The notes under the pieces: model-generated
Told to the model about the DNA's origin: nothing
Databases searched by the model: none
The model's input: only the letters and a program-made list of their open reading frames with translations
Position numbers and translations under genes: made by a program
From: Russula earlei
Taxonomy: Eukaryota; Basidiomycota; Agaricomycetes; Russulales; Russulaceae
Length of the DNA: 64,000 nt
Direction: 5' to 3'
Assembly: GCA_025769875.1 (NCBI GenBank)
Contig: JAGFNK010000140.1
Coordinates: 49,062-113,061, forward strand
Shown: piece by piece, positions 23,942 through 36,448 of the stretch
Layout of the letters: the number at the start of each line of letters is the position of its first letter
Numbering within the stretch: position 1 is the first letter of the stretch

Positions 23942-25451
23942 ATGAGCACAAAACAAAAACCCACAAAGACCCCTGGGTCGTCTACAGGATTGTACAAGGC
24001 TGATTCAGTCAAGGTGCGTCGGTTGATCTCCTTCTCAGGCTGCTTTCGAGTTCTCTCCCAAGGATACTGCAGAATCTCTCGGGATCGCTAACCTTCCCGA
24101 ACCTGTGGCATTGGCCTTGGCTAATGATGTGGAGTATCGAGTACACCAGGTCATCGAGGTGCCCTATGTCTTCGTTGATGCTTGCCGTTCCCCCTCATCC
24201 CTCACCAGGAGGCGTCGCGCTTTATGCGACACGGACGGCGCACCACCCTCACCACAGGGGACGTTGATCGCGCCTTACGCGTCCTCAACGTCGAACCACT
24301 TTATGGTCATAGCCCGTACACGACTCCAAGTTTCCGCCGTGCGCTCCCCTTCCCGCAAGTTGCGTCCGTCGGCGGTGGCCCTGTTTACTTTGTTGAGGAC
24401 GAGGAAGTGGACTTTGAACGCGTGCTCCGGGAGGAGAAACTCGTGCTTCCTCCCAACGTCCGCTGGACCGCGCACTGGCTCGCCGTTGAGGGCGTGCAGC
24501 CTCTCATCCCTGAGAACCCCCCGGCGGTACCCCGCGACGACCCTTCGTTGAGCGCCCCGGGGGCTACGGCGTCGGATAAGCGCGCTGGCCAGCAGGCCGC
24601 GCTTGTCAAACAGGTGCTCTCGCGCGAGCTCCAACTCTACTACGACCGCCTCACGTCGTCGATACTCCCCTCTGGCTCTGGAACGACGGATCCGACCAAG
24701 AGGACAGCGGCGCTGGCGAGTTTCAGACACGACGCCGGACTGCAACCGCTCTTGCCGTACCTCGTGCGCTGGGTTGGCGAGAACGTCGTCGGCGTACTGC
24801 ACGATGGAGCTCAGGATGATGCCTCTGGACGCGCTCTCGAGGTGTTGCTGGACGTCATCTCCGCTCTGCTCGAAAATGTGACCCTGTTCGTCGAGCCTTA
24901 CGTGCGTCGCATCCTGCAGTCTTGTCGATTTTCGTCGCTGACGTCGTCCGCTTCAGCTTCACCAGATCCTTCCCCCGGTGCTTTCCGTCTTGTTGCACTC
25001 TTCGCTACCATCCATGCACTCGACCCATCTGCGCACATCTGCCGCCTCCGCCCTCGCCCGCATGCTGACACAGCATTCGGCCACGTATCCCTCGCTCGCC
25101 CCCCGCATAATGAAAACACTTCTCTTGGCTCTGCTCGCCCCAGAGCGTGGCCCTGGCACGCGACTGGGAGCGCTTCGTGGCCTCATCGGCGTCGGCAAGG
25201 AGGCCGTGCGGAAGGGCATACTGGATGCAGGCGGGGCGAAGGCACTCGGGGCTGAGCCTGGAGTTGCGGGCGCCGTATTCGAGGCTCTCGCGGTGCTGCG
25301 CCCACCATCGGAACGCCCTGTACCGCTCGATCCCGGGGATCCCGACGACGCTCGGATCGTGGAGCGTCTGCGCGAGATTCTCGGGGACTTTTTCGCAGAA
25401 CGACTGGTGGGTGACGCTGCCTGGGCGCGGGGTGTCCTTGCGGATAGCTGA
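23942..25451 (+). CDS. TAF6: Transcription initiation factor TFIID subunit 6 (TAF6)
   Basis: Exons are 23942-24013, 24063-24158, 24209-24901 and 24957-25451, joined by 49-55-nt introns with all frames consistent; the product has 451 residues. The N-terminus has the histone fold: GLYKADSVK joins DTAESLGIANLPEPVALALA and DVEYRVHQVIE joins EASRFMRHGRRTTLTTGDVD, as in the family. Then come LYGHSPYTTPSFRRA and the HEAT-repeat domain, with NVTLFVEPY joined to LHQILPPVLSVLL, then ARMLTQHSATYPSLAPRIMK. TAF6 pairs with TAF9 inside TFIID (and SAGA in yeast) in the nucleus. Acceptors were chosen by fit to this family: at intron 1 the site CCCAAG rather than CTCAG, and at intron 3 the site GCTTCAG. The gene ends beside a T-run (25461-25480). 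Confidence 0.93.
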
Positions 25452-27778
25452 AGGCGTCGCTGTTTTTTTTTTTTTTTTTTCCATCCTTCTCCCCTGGTTG
25501 TATCATATCGTGCCGCTATTTGATATCACCCTTTCTTTCTTTCTTTTTTTTTTCCGTTGGGCTTCGCGTTATCTTTCAATGACCCATTCAGCCACTGCGA
25601 CCTCCAAGACCGTCTCGACAGCTTCACCTCGGTGATAACAATCCAAAGGCACCTTCCTGGCACCACGGTTTTAGTTCTACGGCCGGGGGAATGAGCCATC
25701 TAGTTTTCTATCACACCTCGTGGCCACTTGTGCTTGTCGACAGCCGCGATGCCCACAGTAGATAGTTACTCCACGCCTCGTGGGGGATGCTCTGAGTGGG
25801 TCATCGGGGTTCGGGTCCGAATATTGCCAACACTTCCTCACAGGGTTCACCGCTATCGCGCATGTTTTCCTTCGCCAAGCGCCCGAACCATGATAAAGCC
25901 CCCGTTCAGTTAGTGATAAACTAAAGGGCGGCGCAAAGCTTATGGATCTGCTCTCAGCAACACCACTTCGCGCCGAGCCATACAGAGGAAAGCTCGAGAT
26001 GGCGTTCGTGCTCCTCCCCCCATCTTTCCGAGTTAGTTCGCTCGCTCGAACCCCGCCGATGGCACCCACCACATCATCAGCTCGCTGAGTGTGAAAAAAA
26101 AAACAAAAACACACAGGTCAGGCAGCCTGCCCTCCCTTGCTGCGCAAGGTTCAAAAGGTTTGAATCGTCACCACTCGAACAATTTCACAAATGCCACACC
26201 ACCGGATGGCTGTGCCGAATCGGTTATGGGTGCAGCAGTGGCGAACGACGCACACCGGGCGACGACGCCCCCGTCCAGGGCCAGTCATGAAAAACGTTCG
26301 TTCCAAAACCAAACTCGGTCAACTTGCCCAACCGAGGTCACCCCATGATGTGTCGCCGCAGGCGGTGGGGGGGGGAGGTTGCCCCAAACCTCGAAATGAG
26401 ATACACGGCGTAAACTCAAGGCGACTTCGTCCAACGCGGCCGCGCTGGGAGGGTTTTTTATTTTATTTTTTTCCCTCGCCTCCAGCTCCAGGTACCCCCC
26501 CCCGCCCGCGGCCTAATATCGTGGATGGTCTAGGGTAAACGCGTACAGGAAATAAATATATCGTCCGCGTACCCGCATACACGGCCCCCATCGAAATGGG
26601 GGGGGGGGGGCTCCGAAGAGTGAGCACATGCGCAAATGTGATGACAGCACCGATCACAAGCTTGCCTCTACGCCCTCTCGAAAAAAGCCAAGGAACGGAC
26701 TTGGGAGGAGGAGAGGGAGGATGGCAAGTCTCTTTCCTTTCGACACACACACGATGCGTGAGGCACGTAGTTGCTGCATGGTCAATACCGGGGAAAGGGC
26801 CCCCCCCCCCCCCCCCTTTTTTTTTTTTAATCTTCTTTTCCTTTTTTTTTTTTTCTTTTTCCGAGCGGGTCCGCTTCTCGCGGATTAACGCAAATGGGAC
26901 GAAACGAAAATGAATGAAATGTGAGAGGGGTTCTTTCTCGCGTCGAACGTTTGGCCATCCCAGCGGGTCAGTCGGTTCTCTCGGGGGCAATAGTGGCCTT
27001 TTTTTTTTTTTCATTTTTAAAATGTTCGGATTTTGCAATAAGAAGGACGACCGAACCGGCGTCAGTGGAACGCGGTTCGCCGCTCGTGCTGCTTCCGACG
27101 GTGTCAGGCCAAGTGGTGCGCACCCACGCCCCCGCTACGCGTATCAGGGAGGCCGCACCGCAGCATCGCCCCTCCTCCACGCAACTCTAGAGAAAGTTCC
27201 AGAAACCCGCGTTTAATTTAATTAAACCAAATTGTCGTCATCGGGCCTGTTGCCGTTCATGATTGATGGAGGGGAGGGAGGGAAATTAGAGTGGGTGCAC
27301 GCACGATGATCATCTCCGCCAAGGCCGATTTGCAGGCTCGGGGAGGGACGCAACAAAGATCGATGGCAGTCGCCCGTGAGCCCGTGACTCGGCTGTACTT
27401 GTCTTAGCACCCCCGGTTTTAGTTCTGCGCCGCCCATAAAGCAAACACAATCGGTCACGCGGGCAGGCGCGCATCGTCGGCGATCCACTGTTCTGTGCCC
27501 AGCTATCCTGATATGTCATTCGTGCTAACAGCGATGGACAAAGTTTTGGTTTTTGGCTGGTTCATTCGTTTCTCTCAGTCTCAGCCGACCGCCCTTCATC
27601 GAGTGCCTGCTGCTCTCTGCGGAAATCAGCGCCGAATCGGACAGTGCACCACCCTCCGTGTAATCGACGCATCCCTCTCGGAATTATGATGCGAAAAGAC
27701 GGCCGCTACAAGTCAATTTAACTTCCCAGGCGATCTAACACTCGCTCGATTTCACAGGCCGCCGCTCCATAATTCCAA
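25452..27778. other. Intergenic stretch with long homopolymer runs
   Basis: No gene is recognised. It holds a T-run after TAF6, a G-run at about 26595, C17 directly followed by T12 at 26800-26828, more T-runs near 26850, and a T-run at about 27000. Short ORFs spanning these runs are low-complexity and not credible. Confidence 0.6.
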
Positions 27779-29100
27779 CTACCAGCTTGCCACGGCCGCA
27801 CGGAGATCACCAATCGAGGGAGTGACATAGTCAGGAACTACCGTTGACGGGTTGGGGCCCGTCAGGTCTCCCTCTGAACTGATGCCTGTCAATCAAACAG
27901 ATCATGAGGACATCCAGACAGGCGATCGGGAACGAAGGGGATATACGCGCACCAGTCAGGACGAGCAACGTTGCGAGCCCACCGTCTTTTCCGAACTGTA
28001 TGTCAGTGTTGAGCCTGTCGCCAACCATGATCGTGCGTTCAGGGTCAAGATTATGCCTACAATCAACGGCACACAAAAGATGGTTTGATCAGCCTCTGCC
28101 GAAACGACACGCCTCGAGCTGCGTGAATCGAATGTTGGGCTGGGAATGCCATCTGGACATACTTGGCTTTGATCGCATCCAACATCAGCCCGCTCGGTTT
28201 TCCGATCGCGGTGACTGGCCGATTGGGGCCCAACGCGGTGAGAAGGGGTGCGAGAACGGCGCCTGCGCCGGGGAGTAAACCCTTGTCCGATGGGAAGGTG
28301 GAATCCTCATTAGTGGCGAGAAATGCGCATGCAGGGTTCGAATGCAGGTAGCGGAACGCGCGGGACAGCTTCGTGTAGTTAATGGACGTATCAAGGCCAA
28401 CCAGCACGGCGCCAACCGAGAGATCCGGTGGTATTTCGCCGGGCGCAGAGAGTGTGTTATCTGCAGGATCCTGGGAACGGCAAGTCAGATGCGCATCAAA
28501 GGATGAGGGACGCAAGGTGATGCGCACGGTTCCGCCGATGAAGGAGATGCCTTCATCTCGAAGCTCTTCTTCGAGGCCTGACATACCGATCACATATACC
28601 CTCTTATCCACAGGAAAGTTGAGCACCGAAGAGAGGTAAACAGCAGCCGCATAGGCTGATCCGAAGACCTCGTCCTGCAGGGGGGGGGGGGGGAAGGTAC
28701 ATTTCACCGGGGAAGGGTAGCACCCCGGTTGCGGAAAAAGACGTACAACATGCGCCTCGATTCCCAGACCATCGAGCTTCTTCTTGTAATTACGCCGGGA
28801 TTTGGTCGCGTTATTGGTGACAAAGAGGATGCGTTTCTCTGCAAGATGGAAAGGATCGGATCGAGGGAGGAGGGGGTCAGTCAGGTGGAGGCGAAGGGGA
28901 TTATTGGATGAGTACGACACCTCCCGACTTGTGCGCTGTTACGTACTCTGGCTACGTAGGATTTGAAGGACCTCCGTTGCGCCGTCTATGAGACGGTCTC
29001 CGTGCCATAGCACACCGTCACAATCGAACATCCAAGTGTCATACTTGTCGAGAAGCTCCTGGTAGCGTCCGGGGTCCTTAGTGTCTAGGCGGAGGCTCAT
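27779..29100 (-). CDS. PHO13: PHO13-type HAD phosphatase (4-nitrophenylphosphatase / phosphoglycolate phosphatase)
   Basis: Exon 1 runs from 29100 to 28947 (MSLRLDTKDPGRY, then DTWMFDCDGVLWHGD). The DxD pair in FDCDGV is HAD motif I, with the nucleophile Asp first. Exon 2 has KRILFVTNNATKSRRNY (motif II, Thr-Asn-Asn). Later exons have DEVFGSAYAAAVYL, VGAVLVGLDTSINY, NPACAFLATNEDSTFP, TAIGKPSGLMLDAI (motif III Lys) and NLDPERTIMVGDRLNTDIQF (motif IV GDRLNTD). The last exon ends VTPSIGDLRAAVASW before TAG at 27781-27779. About five short introns are needed; one contains a G14 run near 28680. The family removes phosphate from metabolites such as 2-phosphoglycolate and damaged glycolytic by-products in the cytosol. 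The length of about 305 residues is normal. Confidence 0.92.
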
Positions 29101-31176
29101 GGGTGCGTGCAGCGCTCTAATTTTCTTATCTACGACAGGTGAGGGAAGAGAGGGGGAAAAGTTGATACTTCTTCCGAGGGGCTAAAACCGAGAGCAATGG
29201 GTGAGCAGAGTGCGTGTGGTCGATAAACAGGCTCGCCAGCGTTGTCGTGTGGGTGTGGGTGAAGGCCGAGGTCGAGGGTGGTGTGGAGGGTGTGGTGGGG
29301 GACACAGCCTCCTCGGAGATGATCGACTCGAATGGGGCAATCCCTACCTTGGCTCGAGCTGGAGAGCGACAAGTTCGGCTTCAGGCATCTCTCTCACTAC
29401 ACCCAGCTCAGAGTGCTTTCCGTTTCAAACGGTTTCGAAAGAAACCTCGGGCGGTTCATCCTCTCTGCTCTCCTAACCTTGTCACCCAGGGTTGCCGCAC
29501 GTCCTGCACGTTGCCCTCTGTACCCCCTTGCGATGCGCGCCATCGGCTTTCACCGCCCGAGTTGAATTATATGGCCAATAGCCCGGAGCAGACTATCGAT
29601 TTTGGACCAATCCTGAACATCCCCGTGTCCGTCGATGTCCTCGACTCGTACTGATCTCTCTCGGTTTATTTCAACGAGCTCCTCCCCGCGCTTCACGTCT
29701 ACAACCCTGTGCTTGAGGTGATTGTCACTCCATTTTGACTCGTACATGATGCACGATTTGTCGCCGGGCTGTCCCAACTCTCTTCTGACGTCAGGCACGG
29801 GTCTGTCTCGGTCGTTGGCGAAAACCGTCCGAACTCGTCGGATACTTCCGGTGGTGGTGGAGGTGGGGGGAGACTTCCTTCCACCTGCGACTACAAGTCC
29901 CGACGTGCGTCCCTGCCTCCGACGTGCGTCACAGAACTGAATGATGAATTGAAAACGAAGGGGGGGATCCCGTTTTCTCGCACACTCTCGTGTCGTGCTC
30001 GCTGGCGGGACCCGCGGTGCCAGGCCGTTCAGCCGTGGTGGTGACGTGCTTACGTCGTCGGGCACGCTTTTCGGTCCAGTCCAGTGACTTTTGAGAGAAG
30101 CGGTCACACCCCCCACCCACCCCACCCCACCCTCTAACACACACCTTTCCGGGTCCCTCGGATCCGATCCCTCGCGCGGCGCCGGAGATTACTCTCCGCG
30201 TGACAAGCTTATCTGCGCACTCAATTCTAGCGTGGCGCGCAGCAGAACGAACATCATATCTCCAGGATTCAGACAGCTTCCGGTCGCAGGAATAGGACGG
30301 CTTTCTCAGCCCTTCGCACCTCCTTCTTTCCTCGCTTCCCAAGCCCCTGTGCGACGACTCGTGCACAATGATCCGAGGGACAACTCTCGCTGTCAAAAAA
30401 AAAAAAAAGAAAAGAAACCGAACGCAAAGGTGCGAAAAGCAAAGACATCCGAGGAGCGATCAGTTGCACCGAGTCGGTCAAGCGAGGCTCACTGAATAGG
30501 CGTGGTCCATGTGCGGCCTTTACGCCCCGTCATGCGACGTGAGCCCGTTCAATCTGCGCAGTTCTTCTGCAGCACAGAAGTGTAAAGCCTCCGAGAGACG
30601 TTGTGGTCCCGAAGGTTCACACGGGGTCCGATGGCTGGCACGATGCCTGGGCTGGGCTGGGCTGGGCAGGGCAGGGCAGGGCAGGGCAGAGAGCGACGAC
30701 GTTCCTCCCCTCCTGGAGGATTTCCCCGGCATATCGCCGTTGTCTTTCTTGGACATCGTTACCGCTGTTGGGGGTTCCCATTGAGACCGCTCGCTGCCTG
30801 TTTCGGATCCAGGGGTAATCCACTTTGTCCATATCGAGCACTCCACCAAGCAGAGAAGCACAGAGCCAGATTGGTTAATATGGAAATGGGTCAAAAGCAC
30901 CGCCTTTGAACGTGTCGCCCATTTGTGGCGTCATCCCGGAAGATGTCGATCCAAAACGAAATTAGGATACAGACAACTCGTTTTTCATTAACTACCTCGG
31001 TGGGCCCACACTGACCTCCTTTGGCTACTATACTCGTCACGTTATCTCTATTCTCTTCCCGTACCCGTACCCGTAGGCATCCATCCCCACGTGGTCAATC
31101 GTTCACATGCTCAAGAGCCGTCGTCCCGCACCCCGCATACCGCCCCTTGCCCCTCTTCCATGTCCTCGCTAGTGCT
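29101..31176. other. Intergenic stretch, no gene recognised
   Basis: It contains the promoter side of the PHO13 gene and low-complexity DNA: GT-rich at about 29245-29300, A13 at about 30395, and a GGGCT/GGGCA minisatellite at about 30648-30690. ORFs here are short and lack domains. Confidence 0.5.
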
Positions 31177-33629
31177 CTAGGGGTGGGAGGTTCCTGCCCC
31201 GCCCGAGGTGCTCCCACGACCGCGGTAAAGGAAGGATGCCGTCCGCTCCTGCTGCTCATGCTCGTCCTTCCCTTCCCTTCCGTCCTCGCCCTGCGCCGTC
31301 GATCTGTCAGGAAAGGTGCGGTGATCGTGAGAACGCCCAGTGTCGCGTCTCGCCCTCTTCTGCGCCCGACGGTGAACGAAATCAGGGGCCTTCGCCTCCG
31401 CCACCGCCTCCACACTCGTCTGCCCCGTCGCCAAACTCCGCTTCCGCTTTCCCGGACGGTGAACTTGCAACGCATGAGCAAGGGCGGCAGGAACACGAGC
31501 ATCCACCGCCACCGCCGCCGCCATGGCCGTGCCCACGCGATCGACTCCAGCCGGGCGGTGGCGGAGGCTACTCCCGCTGCTGTTGCGGGCCGCGTTTGTG
31601 ATGAAGGACGGCAAGGAGCCTGAGAACGGAAGCTTGTGCATCAGAGACAACTGCCACTCGATCTCGCGCCGCGCAACGTCGGCTATCATCGACATCGCCG
31701 CCCTGCCGCTCCCAACGGCGGAGTATGTGATCGCGCTGAACGTGCTGAACGTGTGCCCGTCCATCTGCTTCATCGTCGTGCCCCAGCTCGTACCCGTGAC
31801 CTTGTCCGCGTCGCCCGACGGCGGGGGAAATGCCTTTGCGCGCCGCACGGCATCTCCCGATAGCGCCAGCGGCGGCGGCCAAGGCAAGTTTCGATACCCG
31901 GCGTACCACTCCGCCTTCCTGACTTGATCTGCGTCGAAGCTCAGCGCCGCCAGCGCGGCGAGCGGGCACGCATCGTCCACCTGCGCGCCGACCCCCCCAG
32001 GGAGGAAAGGTATAGATAAAAAGAATAGAGCGCGACCCGAAATGGACAAGAGGGTGGACACGTCGGCCTCGATCGTTTTCATCCGTCCTCGAGGCAGTAA
32101 AAGGGGACGTAAAAGGGACGTACGTGCTTCATCTTGGCGGCGATGAGGCCCGTATTCGAGAAGCCGTGCAGTTGAAAGTAAGCGGCGATCGTCTCCGCGT
32201 CTTCTCCACCTCCACCTCCGCCCACTCCGACCGCGGAGTCCTCTTCCCCAGAGTCAGGGACGTCCCGCCCGATTCCCCGCCGCCATCTGTGCATCTGAAG
32301 ACGAGCAAAGTGAACGTTTTTCGTTGTGTACACGTTCCAATGAACATACTAACTTCAGCGATCGGTAAAGTTACGGCTACCGCTCCTGCCTGTGCACACG
32401 CGGTCGCGTGCACCACGCCAGACACCGAAGTGAGGTTAACGTTGATACCATCTTCGCGCTGCAGGCTCGCCGTCGCCTCTATGCCTGACTCAGTCGCAGG
32501 AATCTGCGTTTATCGGTCACAATGAGCCATCAGACAGACGTTCTGAGCGCGTCATGCAGTGAAGAAAAAAAAAATACCGCAACCATGAGCATGTCTCTAC
32601 TTCGGCCGAGCTTCTCGAATCGGGCGACGAGGCTGCGTGCCTTTTTTCGGATCGTGCGTGGATCGTCATTGTCGCGCGGATCGACTGCCGTGCAATGGGG
32701 TCCATCGACGAAATTCATCAGCGCGTCTCCGAGCTCTGCAAGCTGCGCCCCGAAATCGCGAATCGGGAATCGCGAGCGGCACAACAAAGGTGCCGAAAAA
32801 AGGGGAGGGCAGAGGGTGTACGTTATTAAGTTGCCGATAAGGCGCTTTGCCAAGCAGGGAAGCTCACGAATTGCTGTAGCGCAGCGTCAAGAAGCTCGCT
32901 CAGTGGTAATTGGGTCTTCTGATCTGCGCTGCTGACACGGGCGCCACTGAACCTTTTTAAGATGTCATGTGTCCCCATCAGCTCGTCTTTTCCACAGGCA
33001 CTCATGAGGGCTTTGAATATATCTACATGGTACTCGGTGCCTCTGCCAGCACCTTGCGCACGGCAACCCAGAGAAAGTAGTACGTCTCCACGTCGCGTTT
33101 GAGGGCCTTGTAGACGTTGTCAAGCGACAACGCGCTAGCGTCAAAGTTGTAATGCGCCAGCGCTACCGTGACAGAGCGACATATGAAAGGGAAATTTCAG
33201 ATTTTCGATTTCATACAACGGTGCGCGTCAGGGGCGGCGAAGGAAGAGCACAAACTGACCATCCCAGTCTAGCGTGTCGGCAACAAGGCGAGTTCCAAGG
33301 TGGCGCTGCAACATTTTCAAAAGGTATGGGCGCTGCCCTGAGAGAGGCGGAGCGGCGTTGTTGGCAAGGACGTCGCTCGCATTGGGCTTCCCACGACGGA
33401 TTGGCATTAATGAGTGCCAAAACGGCTCGCTCGTGTAGGTTTCGACTAACGTGAGAAGCCAAGGTTTGATAGATGAGAAGCTGGGGGGCTGCAGCATTCG
33501 CTGGCAGGCACTTGTTAAGTCCTGTCCTCGGGTCGTGTGATTTGTTGTGATCGAAGTCCCACATCCAGAGCTACGACCACCCACAACCACAGCGCACCGC
33601 AAAAGTCCACAACAGCCAAGACGGCCCAT
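31177..33629 (-). CDS. Unrecognised multi-exon gene (approximate limits)
   Basis: Several minus-strand segments read as folded protein and lie in series. They are LLTLVETYTSEPFWHSL and RPYLLKMLQRHLGTRLVADT (about 33450-33255), YNFDASALSLDNVYKALKRD and YFLWVAVRKVLAEAP (about 33150-33040), FKALMSACGKDELMGTHDIL (about 33020-32940), LSELLDAALQQF (about 32890), RIRDFGAQLAELGDALMNFV (about 32760), SLVARFEKLGRSRDMLMV (about 32610), AAYFQLHGFSNTGLIAAKMK (about 32170), and a final open exon at about 31980-31177 starting VDDACPLAALAALSFDADQV and ending in a basic, disordered tail. Exact splice sites are unresolved and one boundary near 33040 needs a frame change. I do not recognise the family, and limits and exon count are provisional. 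Confidence 0.5.
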
Positions 33630-36448
33630 TGTGTCCGGTCTGGGGGGACATGTCTTACCCGGCTGTGGACGAGACGAGTGGGCAAAGGCGAGGACGCGAT
33701 GGGATCGGGTCGTGGATCGATCTCGGGATGCCGCGCCGCGCGTGCTGCGTGCCGTAGGCGATGCTGTAGTTCATCATGCCATGGCAAAGCAACGACCCCA
33801 TTTGAGGCTGTGGATGGGCTCACGTGGACGGTGGATCGACTGCCGTAAACGAACGACGACGACGGGGGGGACGACGATGCGGCTGCCCAGCTGGGCCGCG
33901 TTCGTCTTGCCTTTTTTCGTTTTCGGGAAAGTCCTCGGCAACAGCCGGGAAAGAAAAAAAAAAAAAAAAAAAATACAAATACAAAGAACAAAAGCAAAGG
34001 CCGCAGGAAGGACATGCATGGATAAGCGTGAGGGGGGGGGGGGTGAGGGGCGTGAGGGCGTGAGGGTAATCGTGAGGGCCACCGGCCGGGCTCACGGCCG
34101 TAAGTGAAAATCACGGCATTGGGCAGCACACATTGCCAATGACGGAAATTTAGGCGCATCACAACGACTCGTGCTGCCTTTGCACTCGCGCCTCTAACCC
34201 ACGATCGATACGATACGAACGGTTGAACGTCAGCCCCCCAAACCGACAACCAACCAACCATGAATGTTTTTTTTGTTCGCATGCATGTGGTTTAGCGCGC
34301 CAAGTCGGTCGCCCCACGCCCCGCCCAGCCGTCCGGTCCCATTTTCATCATCCCCACCCCCCCCCCCCCCGCCGCCGCCGCCGGCCGGAAGGTCGGTCGG
34401 CCCCGTGTCGCTCGCGCGCCGCGCGATGCTCGATTTTCAGCGCAGAGCCGCTATTGGAGAACTATTATGTCATGCCGCCGCCGAATGCGATGTCCTAGGA
34501 AAGTTCGCGCTAGAAGGAGTAGCAGGGGAGGGAGGCTGGTGGCGCCGCCGCCGCCGCCGCAGAACAAATTGTTTGTCTTCCTCTCTCGGTGGGTGGGAAA
34601 CTGGAGTCCTGCCTAGTGTGTGCGTGTGGGTGCATGTGCGGCCAAGCGCAGCCGGTGGGAGGGCTTGTCGGATGATCGCATGGCCACGTGATGAATTGAT
34701 GAATGGATTGGATCGGATCGGATCGGATCGGTCGGATGGCGTTTTGGGCTCCCTCGCTCCAGCTCCACTCCCCTTGTCCATATTTTATTATCCGACCTCT
34801 TGCTGACAACAACGCGGTGCAGGTGAGAGGATCTAAACTCGTCCTGGCGATCGCGAGTCGCTGCCGACGATGACGCTATCTGATGTTTGATCGGTTTCCC
34901 TTTAAGCGGTGTGGGACGGGGGCCCCCCACTGTGGGAACATTTTTTGGGAACTGGGGTACGAAAAAAAAAGAAAAAAAAGGAAAAAAAGAGGAAAAAAAA
35001 GGGATATTCTCTCCTTCTCGCCCGAATCTCCTGTTCGTTTCTCCCTTGCGGTAAAGTAAGGTAAGAAGGGCGCATACGGGTGCAGCGCACCAGGCGCGCC
35101 GCAATGAGCGTTTCAACCCGACCCTTTGTCTCTCACTCACTTACAAAGGCGCTCGGATTGGCTGCATCACATCATCCCGGCTGGGTTTGTTTTTTTTTGC
35201 CACTTGGAGATCAGTGGCACTTGGCGTTATTTTTTTTATGATAAACATGGACGACCCTGCAATCCGAAGGACCAGACAGGTACCCCCGTTTAAATTGGGG
35301 ATGCCACTTTTGCGCTGACCGTGCGCCGAGGGGGGTTGCGAGACATCCTTTTGAGTAGGGAGCGGCCCCCGTACTTCCTCGCCCGGGTGAATGAATCATA
35401 CGCATTCTTTCGTCCGCCATGCGCCGACCAAAGAAAAGTTCAAGTGAGGGGGGGGGGGGGAGGAAAGTCGCGAACTAAAAAAAAAAAAAAAAAAAAGAAA
35501 TCAAGTGTGTGTGGATGTGGAGGAGCGTGAACGCGGCTCCAAAACAAAGGGAAGCGGCATAATCCGAAACGTACCTGTGACAACAACCTATCCTGTAGGA
35601 GGTCTACCCCGGGGATAGGGCTCTCCGCCCGACGGGTCCACCCATCCCCAATCCCCCAACCCCAAAAAAGACAAAGGATCGTGAAGGAAAAAAAAAAAAA
35701 CGCGCCGGAACAATGGATAGTTTCGATATTGATATTTTCGAGCGCCCTTCATTGGGACGCCATACGAATCCAAATCCGGACACATGGAGAGGGAGGAGGC
35801 GGGGGGGGGGGGGGGTTAAGTAGGTACAGTAGGTAGCTAGGTAGCTGGAGACGTTTCTACAAGGAACGTCTCGAGGGGTCATCAGTTTGGGTGGGTGGGC
35901 GGGGGTCTGGCGTTGCAGCGGAGGCGGCGCCGCACGGCTGCAAGGAGCACAGTCCCCATTTGGGCTCCGTGCGTCGGATCAGTAAACACCGCGTTCGGGG
36001 GGGAAGGGAGCAGCTTCAGTTCGGAGGTTGCGTGCGCAGGCACCCGACGGATTCCTCGGATGGCAGAAGGGAAGAGGAGGCCAAGGAAGGTAAAGAGGGG
36101 TGGAGGGACTTATGGGCTCGAAATCCCCACGGGGCCGTGATGACTCGGGAAATGGCGCAGGGAAGGCACGAAGGGGAGGAATTGGAAGCGGGATGAAGGG
36201 GATTTGATCCTCGGGATATTGCACCCGTAGTGGGCAGACGACGAATGAAGTGAACTACTGATATTGTTATACAGAGGTGGGTGGCAATGAGCCAATAGAT
36301 ATACACAAAAAAAGTAAGATGAGAAAAATATGGGACACAAGCGATCCCGACAAGCATGGCGCCGTAGCAACGACCCATTCTAAGCAAACACACGCAGGCG
36401 CTCCGTGATGCATGAAACGCGCGGATTCAGGCAATTCCCGTGTCGAAT
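33630..36448. other. Intergenic stretch rich in homopolymers and microsatellites
   Basis: No gene is recognised. It holds an A-run at 33953-33973, a G-run at 34029-34041, a C-run followed by a GCC repeat at about 34360-34382, a GGATC repeat at about 34708-34735, G13 at about 35449, A18 at about 35477 and G15 at about 35801. Apparent ORFs cross these runs and are low-complexity. Confidence 0.6.

Noticed and set aside
23942..24038. TAF6 intron 1 ending at CTCAG (25 nt)
   Set aside because: Too short for splicing. The acceptor at 24062 gives a 49-nt intron and joins the conserved histone-fold residues exactly.
35321..35530. Small ORFs across homopolymer runs (also 26463-27038 and 33774-34107)
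   Set aside because: Their products are runs of Lys, Phe, Gly or Pro from mononucleotide tracts, with no conserved content.
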